DNA of 7,858 nucleotides. Origin: an uncultured Oscillospiraceae bacterium (GTDB lineage: Bacteria; Bacillota; Clostridia; Oscillospirales; Oscillospiraceae). The translations under genes and the position numbers were made by a program. Below the pieces are notes generated by a model. The model made no database searches, had not been told where the DNA came from, and worked only from the letters and a program-made list of their open reading frames with translations. The DNA is taken from positions 1 to 7,858 of the forward strand of contig CATZRD010000060.1 of assembly GCA_958423465.1 (NCBI GenBank). The letters run 5' to 3'. Shown piece after piece: positions 1 through 4,961 of this stretch. Each line of letters begins with the position of its first letter. Positions within the stretch are counted from its first letter, which is position 1.

Positions 1-583
1 TGAGGCTGCCAGGGGGTTTCTCACCAGCGAGGTCATCTCGGAAAACCACGTGGTGGAGGTGTGGCGGAAGGCGTACCAGCGCTTCCCCACCAAAAAGGGC
101 GCCCGGTGCGCCATCGAGGCCCTGCTCAAGCGGGTGCTCCACGGCAGCCCGGTGGGGACCATCGCCCCCTCTGTGGACATCACCAACGCGGTGTCCCTGA
201 AGTACGCCTTCCCGATCGGCGTGGAGGATCTGGACGCCTTCGCAGGGGACCTGCGCCTGGGCACGGTGAAGGGGGGAGAGGATTTCCTCCCCATCGGCAG
301 CGACAAACAGGAACCGCCGCTGCCCGGCGAGCTGGCCTACTACGACGACGCCGGCGTGGTCTGCCGCTGCTGGAACTGGCGGGACGGACAGCGCACCTCC
401 GTCAAGGACGGCACCGCCAGCGAGTTCATCGCCATGGAGTGCGTGGAGTCGGAGCGGCTGGACAGCCTGCGCAGCGCGGTGGACGAGCTGGCCGATCTGC
501 TGACCCGCTATCTGGGGGTCCGGGTGACCCACAGGCAGATCATCACCCGGGACTGCCGGGAAATGACGATTCAGGAGCCTTAA
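1..583 (+). CDS. B3/B4 domain protein (PheRS beta B3/4-like), 5'-truncated by window edge
   Basis: The frame is open from base 2, the first whole codon, to a TAA at 581-583, giving 193 visible residues. Free-standing members are usually about 220-240 residues, so roughly the first 30-50 are missing. A GTG at 50 is an internal codon, because the family-like block ending in SENHVVEVWRKAY runs upstream of it. Recognisable family stretches are KKGARCAIEALLKRV, VDITNAVSLKY, GDLRLGTVKGGEDF, the PGELAYYDDAGVVCRCWNW block and RDGQRTSVKDGT. This is the B3/B4 fold found in the beta chain of phenylalanyl-tRNA synthetase, where it hydrolyses mischarged tRNA. Whether the stand-alone form edits aminoacyl-tRNA in trans is inference. 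The protein should be cytosolic; no membrane segment or signal peptide is visible. The next gene, argR, starts 65 nt downstream. Confidence 0.85.
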   Translation, partial: EAARGFLTSEVISENHVVEVWRKAYQRFPTKKGARCAIEALLKRVLHGSPVGTIAPSVDITNAVSLKYAFPIGVEDLDAFAGDLRLGTVKGGEDFLPIGSDKQEPPLPGELAYYDDAGVVCRCWNWRDGQRTSVKDGTASEFIAMECVESERLDSLRSAVDELADLLTRYLGVRVTHRQIITRDCREMTIQEP

Positions 584-591
584 CAGTCCGC

Positions 592-618
592 TCCGGGGAG
601 GCGCGGACCTTCCCCGGA
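592..618 (+). other. GC-rich hairpin between the B3/B4 gene and argR
   Basis: TCCGGGGA (592-599) pairs exactly with TCCCCGGA (611-618). Two more pairs (600-601 with 608-609) flank a bulged T, leaving a 6-nt loop. No T-run follows, so it is a poor intrinsic terminator. It could still slow polymerase or stabilise an mRNA end. It is the only structure seen in this 65-nt gap, and no convincing promoter was found there. Confidence 0.4.
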
Positions 619-648
619 CGGAGAGACTGACGGAGCGGAGGCGAACCA

Positions 649-1107
649 ATGAAAACAGGCAGGCAGGCGGCCATTCTGGACATCGTATCCCAACAGACCA
701 TCGAGACCCAGGACCAGCTGCTGCGGGCGCTGGAGCTGCGGGGATTTCCCTGCGCCCAGGCCACGCTGTCCCGGGACATCAAGACGCTGCGGCTGGTCAA
801 GTCCTGCGGGGAGACCGGGCGCTACCGCTATGTTCTGCCCGGGGAGCCCACCGGTGAGGAGAACGGCCGGAAGATCCGGAGCATCGCCAGGGAGAGCGTG
901 GTCTCCTTCGATCACGCCGGGAACATGGTGGTCATCCACACGCTGCTGGGACTGGCCGATCCGGTGTGTACCCGGATGGAGCAGGCCTGGGGCGAGCGGA
1001 TCCTGGGGGCCGTGGCCGGAAACGACACGGTATTCCTGGTGATGGAGAGCGAGGAGGAGGCGGCCAGACTCCGGGAGGAGCTGGACCGCGCGGTGTTCGG
1101 CGGCTGA
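649..1107 (+). CDS. argR: Arginine repressor ArgR/AhrC family
   Basis: This is a 152-residue protein of normal ArgR length. ArgR is a hexameric DNA-binding repressor of arginine biosynthesis and activator of catabolism that uses arginine as corepressor. Residues 1-65 form the winged helix-turn-helix, with the recognition segment QATLSRDIKTLRLVK at about 37-51. Residues 80-150 form the oligomerisation and ligand domain, with VVIHTLLGLAD at 94-104 and ILGAVAGNDTVFLV at 118-131. The family consensus there is GTxxGDDTI; here the first Asp is Asn125 (codon 1021-1023). That position corresponds to E. coli Asp128, a direct arginine contact, so ligand preference may differ. The start is supported by CGGAGG at 636-641, 7 nt before the ATG. 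It is followed 44 nt later by the S51 peptidase gene, probably in the same transcript. No canonical ARG box was seen in the window. Confidence 0.93.
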   Translation: MKTGRQAAILDIVSQQTIETQDQLLRALELRGFPCAQATLSRDIKTLRLVKSCGETGRYRYVLPGEPTGEENGRKIRSIARESVVSFDHAGNMVVIHTLLGLADPVCTRMEQAWGERILGAVAGNDTVFLVMESEEEAARLREELDRAVFGG

Positions 1108-1151
1108 CCCGCCACCCCTCCGGGCGGCAGAGAAAGGAGAGAAGCAGCGAT

Positions 1152-1877
1152 ATGACCGCTTTTTTGACCAGCCGGCTGTGCGTCGGACAGAAGAAGCGCC
1201 GCCGCCTTCTGGAGGCCAACGGCTTTCAGGAGCGGCTGCGGCAGCGGTGGAGGGACGGCGCCAGGGTGCTGGTGATCAGCGCCGACCCCGGGGCTTTCCA
1301 GCGGAACGACGGCGTGGCGGAGGAGCTGCGGCGGGCGTTTTCCGCCGCCGGCTTTGCCGTGGAGAGCATCGCGGTCTGCGACCGCCGGGATGAGTCCGGC
1401 GCTCGGCGGCTGGGAGACTTTGACGTCCTTATTCTGACGGGGGGCCATGTGCCCACCCAGAACGGCTACCTGAAGGAGCTGGACCTGAAACGGGAGCTGG
1501 CGGGCTTCGACGGCCTTTTGCTGGCCTGGAGCGCCGGTTCCATGAACTGCGGCGAGACCGTGTACGCTCTGCCGGAGCGGGAGGGCGAGGGCGCCGATCC
1601 CGGCTACCGCCGGTTCCTGACGGGACTGGGGCTGTCCCGGCAGATCCTGATTCCCCACTTCAGCGATCTGCAGGACGAGATGGTGGATGGGATGAGGACC
1701 ATCCGGGAGATGGCCTATCCTGACAGCGCGGGCCGAAGATTCCTCTGTATGGACGACGGCGGCTATCTCCTGGTGGAAAACGGCGGAGAGACCCTGTACG
1801 GAGAGGCCAGCCTGCTGCGGGACGGAACGCTCACCCGGATCTGCCGGGAGGGCGGGGCTTTGGGCCTGACGCTCTGA
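1152..1877 (+). CDS. Peptidase S51 / type 1 glutamine amidotransferase-like protein
   Basis: This is a 241-residue cytosolic protein of the peptidase S51 fold. The family includes alpha-aspartyl dipeptidase PepE and cyanophycinase, which are serine peptidases acting on Asp-containing peptides. Visible landmarks are the first beta strand ARVLVISADPG (37-47), LILTGGHV (93-100), the nucleophile elbow LLAWSAGSMNCGE (123-135) with Ser127 as predicted nucleophile, and IPHFSDLQDE (167-176) with His169 as candidate catalytic base. The final segment FLCMDDGGYLLV fits the C-terminal strand. The ATG at 1152 is preferred because AAGGAGA lies at 1134-1140. The frame is open further upstream but overlaps argR there and shows no family similarity. 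Substrate is unknown. Because of argR just upstream and argS downstream, an aspartyl or arginyl peptide substrate is tempting but unproven. Confidence 0.82.
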   Translation: MTAFLTSRLCVGQKKRRRLLEANGFQERLRQRWRDGARVLVISADPGAFQRNDGVAEELRRAFSAAGFAVESIAVCDRRDESGARRLGDFDVLILTGGHVPTQNGYLKELDLKRELAGFDGLLLAWSAGSMNCGETVYALPEREGEGADPGYRRFLTGLGLSRQILIPHFSDLQDEMVDGMRTIREMAYPDSAGRRFLCMDDGGYLLVENGGETLYGEASLLRDGTLTRICREGGALGLTL

Positions 1878-1880
1878 CAA

Positions 1881-1902
1881 AAGGCCGGTTTATGCCGGGT
1901 TT
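1881..1902 (+). terminator. Weak hairpin after the S51 peptidase gene
   Basis: AAGGCCGG (1881-1888) pairs imperfectly with CCGGGTTT (1895-1902) around a 6-nt loop, 4 nt after the stop codon. One mismatch and only a short T-run make it a marginal terminator. Because an independent promoter for argS lies at 1949-1977, some termination here would make sense. Confidence 0.3.
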
Positions 1903-1942
1903 GTAGGCAAAGCGGGCGGCATATTCCGGATATTTGTGGATA

Positions 1943-1964
1943 TTTCCCTTGATTATAGGGGAAA
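1943..1964. promoter_or_regulatory. Operator-like dyad over the argS -35 element
   Basis: TTTCCC (1943-1948) and GGGAAA (1959-1964) form an inverted repeat with a 10-nt spacer that encloses the -35 hexamer at 1949-1954. It lies upstream of the expected transcription start, so it would act as DNA, not as an RNA hairpin. Just upstream, the stretch 1921-1945 holds three ATATT units spaced 9-10 nt apart. The arrangement resembles a repressor site, but it does not match the ArgR consensus and no binding protein is known. Confidence 0.4.
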
Positions 1965-1977
1965 AGAGTGATATACT
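1949..1977 (+). promoter_or_regulatory. Sigma-A promoter of argS
   Basis: TTGATT (1949-1954) and TATACT (1972-1977) are separated by the optimal 17 nt. Transcription should begin near 1984, giving a leader of about 60 nt before the argS ATG. That leader is too short for a T-box, and no T-box specificity loop or conserved T-box sequence is present. Confidence 0.8.
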
Positions 1978-1986
1978 ACCATAACA

Positions 1987-2021
1987 GTCGCGCTGAGCCT
2001 GTATTCGGCCCGCTGTGTGAC
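1987..2021 (+). other. Possible hairpin in the argS leader
   Basis: GTCGCGC (1987-1993) can pair with GTGTGAC (2015-2021) using two G-U pairs, closing a 21-nt apical region. It would sit at the 5' end of the transcript, where such stems commonly stabilise mRNA. It has no terminator features. Regulation by it is unproven. Confidence 0.25.
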
Positions 2022-2044
2022 GCAACCATGGGAGGAGATTTTCT

Positions 2045-3715
2045 ATGAGTGATTTCGAAGTAAAAATTCTCAATGCGGCCCGGGAAGCCATCAGGTCTGT
2101 CTATGATATCGAGCCGGACGAGAGCATTCTGGTGGTGGAGACCCCGAAGGACCCCAAGCTGGGAGACTATGCCCTCAGCGTCGCCATGAAGCTGTCCAGA
2201 ACGCTGCGAAAGAACCCTATGGAGATCGCCGAGCCTCTGGTGGCCAAGCTGTATGAGCTGCTCCCCGACGTGGACACCATTACCGTGGCCCGGCCCGGGT
2301 TCATCAACCTGCGCCTGAAGAAGGATTCCCTGACGGCGGTGATCAACAAGGTCATCGACGCCGGCGACGACTACGGCAAGAATGATTCCGGCAAGGGCAG
2401 AAGGATCCTGGTGGAGTGGGTTTCCGCCAACCCCACCGGCGACCTCCACTGCGGCCACGCCCGGAACGCCGCCTGGGGCGACTGTATGTGCCGCCTGCTG
2501 GAGGCCAGCGGCTGGGACGTGCTGCGGGAGTTCTATGTCAACGACGCCGGCAACCAGATCGTCATGCTGGGCGAGTCCCTGATCTCCCGGTATTTTGAGT
2601 ATTTCGGCAAGGAGTATCCCCTGCCGGAGAGCGGCTATCACGCCGACGACGTGAAGCAGATCGCCGCCGACATCGCCCGGGAGGACGGCGACAAGTGGCT
2701 CACCGCCGATCCTCAGGAGCGCCTGGAGTACTTCATGATGGAGGGCAAGACCCGGGAGCTGAAGAAGATCGACGCCGACCTGAAGCTGTACGGCGTGGTC
2801 ATCAAGTCCTGGATGCACGAGACCTTCTTCTATGAGAACAACATGAAGCGCATCAACGACTGCCTGGACCGTATGCAGCAGATGGGCCTGACCTATGAAA
2901 AGGACGGCGCCCTGTGGTTCAGGAGCACCGACTACGGCGACGACAAAGACCGGGTCCTCCGCAAGAGCGACGGCACGCTGTCCTATATGACCCCCGACAT
3001 CGCCAACCACGTCTACAAGGTGGAGCGGGGCTACCCCATGATGGTCAATCTCTGGGGCGCCGATCACCACTCCTATGTCACCCGGATGAAGGCCGCCCTC
3101 ACCGCCCTGGGCTATCCCAAGGGCTGCCTGGAGGTGGTGCTGATCCAGATGGTGCGTATGGTGGAGGACGGCAAGGAAGTCAAGATGTCCAAGCGTACCG
3201 GCAACGCCATCACCATCCGGGAACTGTGCGAGGACATCGGCGTGGACGCCGCCCGGTGGTTCTTCGCCTCCAAAGACGTGTCCACCCATATGGACTTTGA
3301 CCTGAAGCTGGCCCGCTCCCGGGACAACAACAACCCCGTCTATTACGCCCAGTACGCCCACTCCCGGATGTGCTCCATCCTGAAGAATCCCAAGGTGGTG
3401 CCCTTCCACAAGCAGGAGAAGTACGACCGGCTCACTGACGAGAAGGAGCTGCAGATCCTGAAGATGATCAGCGAGTTCCCCGCCATGGTGGCCGACGCCG
3501 CGGCCAGCTACAAGCCCAACAAGATGACGGAGTATATCATCTCTCTGGCCAAGGTGTTCCACAGCTACTACAACAGCACCAAGGTCAGCAACCCCGACGA
3601 TCCCGACCTGACCAATCAGCGTCTGGGCCTGGTGGAGGCCACCCGGATCACATTGAAGAACGCCATGTTCTTCATCGGCGTTTCCGCTCCGGAGAGTATG
3701 CCCGCCGCCGAGTAA
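2045..3715 (+). CDS. argS: Arginyl-tRNA synthetase
   Basis: This is a complete 556-residue class I aminoacyl-tRNA synthetase that joins arginine to tRNA-Arg using ATP. The N-terminal additional domain (about 1-115), which reads the tRNA D-loop, includes PKLGDYALSVAMKLS and ends in RPGFINLRL. The catalytic domain carries the HIGH equivalent HCGH at 135-138 within SANPTGDLHCGHARNAAWGD. The mobile loop motif KMSK is at 380-383 (EVKMSKRTG). The C-terminal DALR anticodon-binding domain starts around NNNPVYYAQYAHSR (about 424-438) and ends near the C-terminus, where the typical final Met is replaced by an SAPESMPAAE tail. GGGAGGAG at 2030-2037 gives a good ribosome site for the ATG at 2045. It has its own promoter upstream, and tRNA-Arg(UCU) follows 63 nt after the stop, probably on the same transcript. 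Confidence 0.97.
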   Translation: MSDFEVKILNAAREAIRSVYDIEPDESILVVETPKDPKLGDYALSVAMKLSRTLRKNPMEIAEPLVAKLYELLPDVDTITVARPGFINLRLKKDSLTAVINKVIDAGDDYGKNDSGKGRRILVEWVSANPTGDLHCGHARNAAWGDCMCRLLEASGWDVLREFYVNDAGNQIVMLGESLISRYFEYFGKEYPLPESGYHADDVKQIAADIAREDGDKWLTADPQERLEYFMMEGKTRELKKIDADLKLYGVVIKSWMHETFFYENNMKRINDCLDRMQQMGLTYEKDGALWFRSTDYGDDKDRVLRKSDGTLSYMTPDIANHVYKVERGYPMMVNLWGADHHSYVTRMKAALTALGYPKGCLEVVLIQMVRMVEDGKEVKMSKRTGNAITIRELCEDIGVDAARWFFASKDVSTHMDFDLKLARSRDNNNPVYYAQYAHSRMCSILKNPKVVPFHKQEKYDRLTDEKELQILKMISEFPAMVADAAASYKPNKMTEYIISLAKVFHSYYNSTKVSNPDDPDLTNQRLGLVEATRITLKNAMFFIGVSAPESMPAAE

Positions 3716-3742
3716 AGCCGGATCGACTGACAAGTAAAACCT

Positions 3743-3772
3743 GCCATACGCGGGGCTGCCTCCGCGTATGGC
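3743..3772 (+). other. Strong hairpin between argS and tRNA-Arg
   Basis: GCCATACGCGG (3743-3753) pairs perfectly with CCGCGTATGGC (3762-3772) around an 8-nt loop. It has no T-run, so it is not a standard terminator. It ends 6 nt before the tRNA 5' end, so it could protect the argS mRNA 3' end after RNase P cleavage or serve as a processing signal. Both roles are inference. Confidence 0.6.
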
Positions 3773-3778
3773 GGATAC

Positions 3779-3855
3779 GCGCCAATAGCTCAGCAGGATA
3801 GAGCAACTGCCTTCTAAGCAGTAGGCCGGGGGTTCGAGTCCCTCTTGGCGCGCCA
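3779..3855 (+). tRNA. tRNA-Arg, anticodon TCT (UCU)
   Basis: A full cloverleaf folds by eye. The acceptor GCGCCAA (3779-3785) pairs with TTGGCGC (3845-3851). G3852 is the discriminator and CCA is encoded at 3853-3855. The D-arm has stem GCTC/GAGC with D-loop AGCAGGATA, which holds the A20 arginine identity base. The anticodon stem ACTGC/GCAGT encloses CTTCTAA with anticodon TCT at 3813-3815. The T-arm has stem GGGGG/CCCTC with loop TTCGAGT. It reads AGA and AGG codons. It lies directly behind argS and just before a terminator. No promoter of its own is apparent, so processing from the argS transcript is likely. Confidence 0.96.
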
Positions 3856-3893
3856 ATAGAAAATGCCGCCCCTTTTGGGCGGCATTTTCTATT
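3855..3893. terminator. Strong bidirectional-type terminator after tRNA-Arg
   Basis: AATAGAAAATGCCGCCC (3855-3871) pairs perfectly with GGGCGGCATTTTCTATT (3877-3893) around a 5-nt CTTTT loop. The stem is 17 bp, with a GC-rich top and an A/T-rich base that supplies the U-tract on either strand. It begins on the last base of the encoded CCA. It should end the argS-tRNA transcript. Confidence 0.88.
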
Positions 3894-3894
3894 T

Positions 3895-3910
3895 CCAGGA
3901 GGGACTCGAA
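3895..3910 (-). repeat. Inverted near-copy of the tRNA-Arg T-arm/acceptor segment
   Basis: The reverse complement of 3895-3910 matches tRNA positions 3833-3848 (TTCGAGTCCCTCTTGG) at 15 of 16 bases, including 12 consecutive bases starting at TTCGAG. Tight length and identity make chance unlikely. It lies at the left border of the more AT-rich Nudix islet, so it could be a remnant of recombination at the tRNA 3' end. The inverted orientation is not that of ordinary attL/attR repeats. The same place also forms a short dyad, CCAGGAG (3895-3901) with CTCCTGG (3917-3923). Confidence 0.6.
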
Positions 3911-3932
3911 AGGCGGCTCCTGGCGGGGCGCC

Positions 3933-3971
3933 GGAAATCGACAAACTTCGGCAAGGAGTTTGTCAATTTCC
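3933..3971. repeat. Imperfect 15-bp inverted repeat upstream of the Nudix promoter
   Basis: GGAAAT-C-GACAAACT (3933-3947) pairs with AGTTTGTC-A-ATTTCC (3957-3971), with one internal mismatch and a 9-nt spacer. It ends 8 nt before the -35 hexamer of the next gene. It could be an operator or a secondary transcription stop behind the tRNA. The sequence alone does not separate these. Confidence 0.5.
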
Positions 3972-3979
3972 TTCTGCCA

Positions 3980-4008
3980 TTTACTTCCTCCTGGCGGTAT
4001 GCTATACT
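3980..4008 (+). promoter_or_regulatory. Promoter of the Nudix hydrolase gene (extended -10)
   Basis: TTTACT (3980-3985) and TATACT (4003-4008) are 17 nt apart. A TG dinucleotide at 4000-4001 gives an extended -10. Transcription should start near 4015, inside the 8-bp palindrome TTGTACAA (4011-4018), which could be an operator half or a coincidence. Confidence 0.7.
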
Positions 4009-4053
4009 TATTGTACAAATACGATAAATACGGAGTTGCCGGGGGAGCGTTTT

Positions 4054-4560
4054 ATGGAACTCTGGGATCTATACAATGAACGCCGGGAATTGACTGGGAG
4101 AGATCATATCCGCGGGGAAGAAGTGCCGCATGGATATTACCATCTTGTTGTACATATCTGGATCAGAAACAGCAAAGGCGAATATCTGATCTCCCAGCGC
4201 AGTGCCAACCGCCCTGCGTGTCCGCTCCTGTGGGAATGCATCGGTGGTTCCGTTATTAAGGGCGAGGACAGCTTGACCGGAGCCCTTCGTGAAACGCAGG
4301 AAGAAGTGGGGCTTGTCCTGTCCCCGGGAAACGCGGCGCTGGTATCTTCCGTGGTGGGCAGAGTTGTTAACGGAGTCAAATTCTCTGACATCCTGGATGT
4401 GTGGCTTTTTGAGTATGACGGCCCCGTTTCCCTGGAACAGGCCACCACGCGGGAAGTGGCGCAAACCGCCTGGATGGCAAAACCACAGATCAAGGAACTC
4501 TTTGATACAGGCAAGCTGGTACCGACGCTTGGCTACTTTTTTGAAACAGAGGGGCTATGA
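4054..4560 (+). CDS. Nudix hydrolase (YfcD/IDI-like subgroup)
   Basis: This is a 168-residue protein that hydrolyses a nucleoside diphosphate linked to another moiety. The substrate cannot be told from sequence. The Nudix box is complete at 65-87 (G65, E71, R79-E80, E83-E84, G86), with the metal-binding glutamates in place. The N-terminal region MELWDLYNERRELTG and the block HLVVHIWIRNSKGEYLISQR (30-49) match the subgroup often annotated as YfcD-like or isopentenyl-diphosphate isomerase-like. The ATG at 4054 is chosen because GGGGGAG sits at 4041-4046, 7 nt upstream; an in-frame TTG at 4036 lacks a suitable site. Codon use is richer in A/T-ending codons than in neighbours: three 60-nt samples (4141-4260, 4381-4440) hold 93 G/C of 180, against 42 of 60 at 5401-5460 in scfB. 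With its own promoter and its place behind a tRNA, this suggests transfer. Confidence 0.93.
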   Translation: MELWDLYNERRELTGRDHIRGEEVPHGYYHLVVHIWIRNSKGEYLISQRSANRPACPLLWECIGGSVIKGEDSLTGALRETQEEVGLVLSPGNAALVSSVVGRVVNGVKFSDILDVWLFEYDGPVSLEQATTREVAQTAWMAKPQIKELFDTGKLVPTLGYFFETEGL

Positions 4561-4573
4561 TCGTGGACAGATC

Positions 4574-4590
4574 CTTGCGTTGGACGCAAG
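4574..4590 (+). other. Small hairpin after the Nudix gene
   Basis: CTTGCG (4574-4579) pairs with CGCAAG (4585-4590) around a 5-nt loop. No T-run follows, so it is at best a weak stop for the Nudix transcript. No other terminator is apparent between 4561 and the next promoter. Confidence 0.3.
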
Positions 4591-4617
4591 TAAAGTGATT
4601 CCGTTTGCCGCCGATCC

Positions 4618-4627
4618 TCCCGCGGGA
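4618..4627. promoter_or_regulatory. Perfect 10-bp palindrome next to the scfA -35
   Basis: TCCCGCGGGA is self-complementary and ends 6 nt before the -35 hexamer of the scfA promoter. The position fits an activator or repressor site. A GC-rich palindrome this short is also plausible by chance. Confidence 0.3.
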
Positions 4628-4633
4628 TAATCC

Positions 4634-4662
4634 TTGACTTTTGATTTTTCCTATGATAATAT
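4634..4662 (+). promoter_or_regulatory. Promoter of the SCIFF operon (scfA)
   Basis: TTGACT (4634-4639) and TAATAT (4657-4662) are 17 nt apart in an AT-rich patch flanked by GC-rich DNA. Transcription should start near 4669, leaving a leader of about 75 nt. The leader contains a GC hairpin, GGTCCC (4683-4688) with GGGGCC (4695-4700). The AT-rich patch also offers an alternative -10, GATAAT (4655-4660), at a poorer spacing. Confidence 0.75.
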
Positions 4663-4744
4663 CTTAAAGATAAGCGGGCCGAGGTCCCTTTCGCGGGGCC
4701 GGGGCCGCATACCGTAAAATCTAACAAGAATGGAGATATGCGCT

Positions 4745-4891
4745 ATGGAGAGAATCAAGACTCTGGAGACCCGGGACCTGTGCGAGAGCGCCAAGAACGG
4801 CGGCTGCGGCGAGTGCCAGACCTCCTGCCAGTCCGCCTGCAAGACCAGCTGCGGCGTGGCCAACCAGAAGTGTGAGAACACCGGGAAGTAA
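4745..4891 (+). CDS. scfA: SCIFF ranthipeptide precursor (six-cysteine peptide)
   Basis: This is a 48-residue ribosomally made peptide that the neighbouring radical SAM enzyme should convert to a thioether-linked product. The leader IKTLETRDL (4-12) is followed by the hallmark cysteine array C21-x2-C24-x3-C28-x3-C32-x3-C36-x6-C43 in GCGECQTSCQSACKTSC and the tail VANQKCENTGK. An additional Cys13 lies before the core, making seven. The characterised Thermoanaerobacter SCIFF links Cys32 to Thr37; here residue 37 is Gly (4853-4855). The ATG at 4745 is used because TGGAGA at 4731-4736 serves as ribosome site. An in-frame ATG at 4730 would place that site inside the gene and has none of its own. 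The function of SCIFF products in the cell is not established. A terminator separates it from scfB. Confidence 0.95.
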   Translation: MERIKTLETRDLCESAKNGGCGECQTSCQSACKTSCGVANQKCENTGK

Positions 4892-4905
4892 CGAGATCGC
4901 TGTTG

Positions 4906-4936
4906 AAAGTGCCGCCTCTCACGGGCGGCACTTTTT
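4906..4936 (+). terminator. Intrinsic terminator between scfA and scfB
   Basis: AAAGTGCCGCC (4906-4916) pairs perfectly with GGCGGCACTTT (4924-4934) around a 7-nt loop and runs into a T-run at 4932-4936. No second promoter is seen between it and scfB, so partial readthrough is the likely source of scfB mRNA. That would yield much more precursor than enzyme. Confidence 0.85.
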
Positions 4937-4961
4937 ATGCTGGAAATAGGGAGGATTTTCC

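Noticed and set aside
966..1151. Upstream extension of the S51 peptidase frame to 966
   Set aside because: It overlaps argR in another frame and has no family similarity; the ATG at 1152 with AAGGAGA upstream gives a normal-length protein.
1978..2044. T-box riboswitch ahead of argS
   Set aside because: The leader is only about 60 nt after the predicted start and lacks the conserved T-box sequence and an antiterminator/terminator pair.
1878..2044. ARG box for ArgR at the argS promoter
   Set aside because: No TGAAT-type palindrome with the expected spacing is present; the AT-rich repeats do not match the consensus.
2028..2048. Six-codon upstream frame whose TGA overlaps the argS start
   Set aside because: Its ATG and first codons are part of the argS ribosome site and it has no ribosome site of its own; most likely accidental.
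3672..3944. Open frame of 90 codons on the - strand across the tRNA
   Set aside because: The GTRTPGLLLRRQLLYPAELL segment is the classic translation of an antisense tRNA and not a protein.
1976..4018. Long open frame (680 codons) on the - strand opposite argS and the tRNA
   Set aside because: It runs antisense to the well-supported argS, has low-complexity Gly/Val/His/Leu composition typical of GC-rich antisense frames, and crosses the tRNA gene, where it yields the familiar spurious GLEPPAYCLEGSCS peptide.
4679..4696. Second copy of the tRNA 3' segment right of the Nudix gene
   Set aside because: GAGGTCCCTTTCGCGG resembles the tRNA end only with several gaps and mismatches, too weak to call an attachment site.
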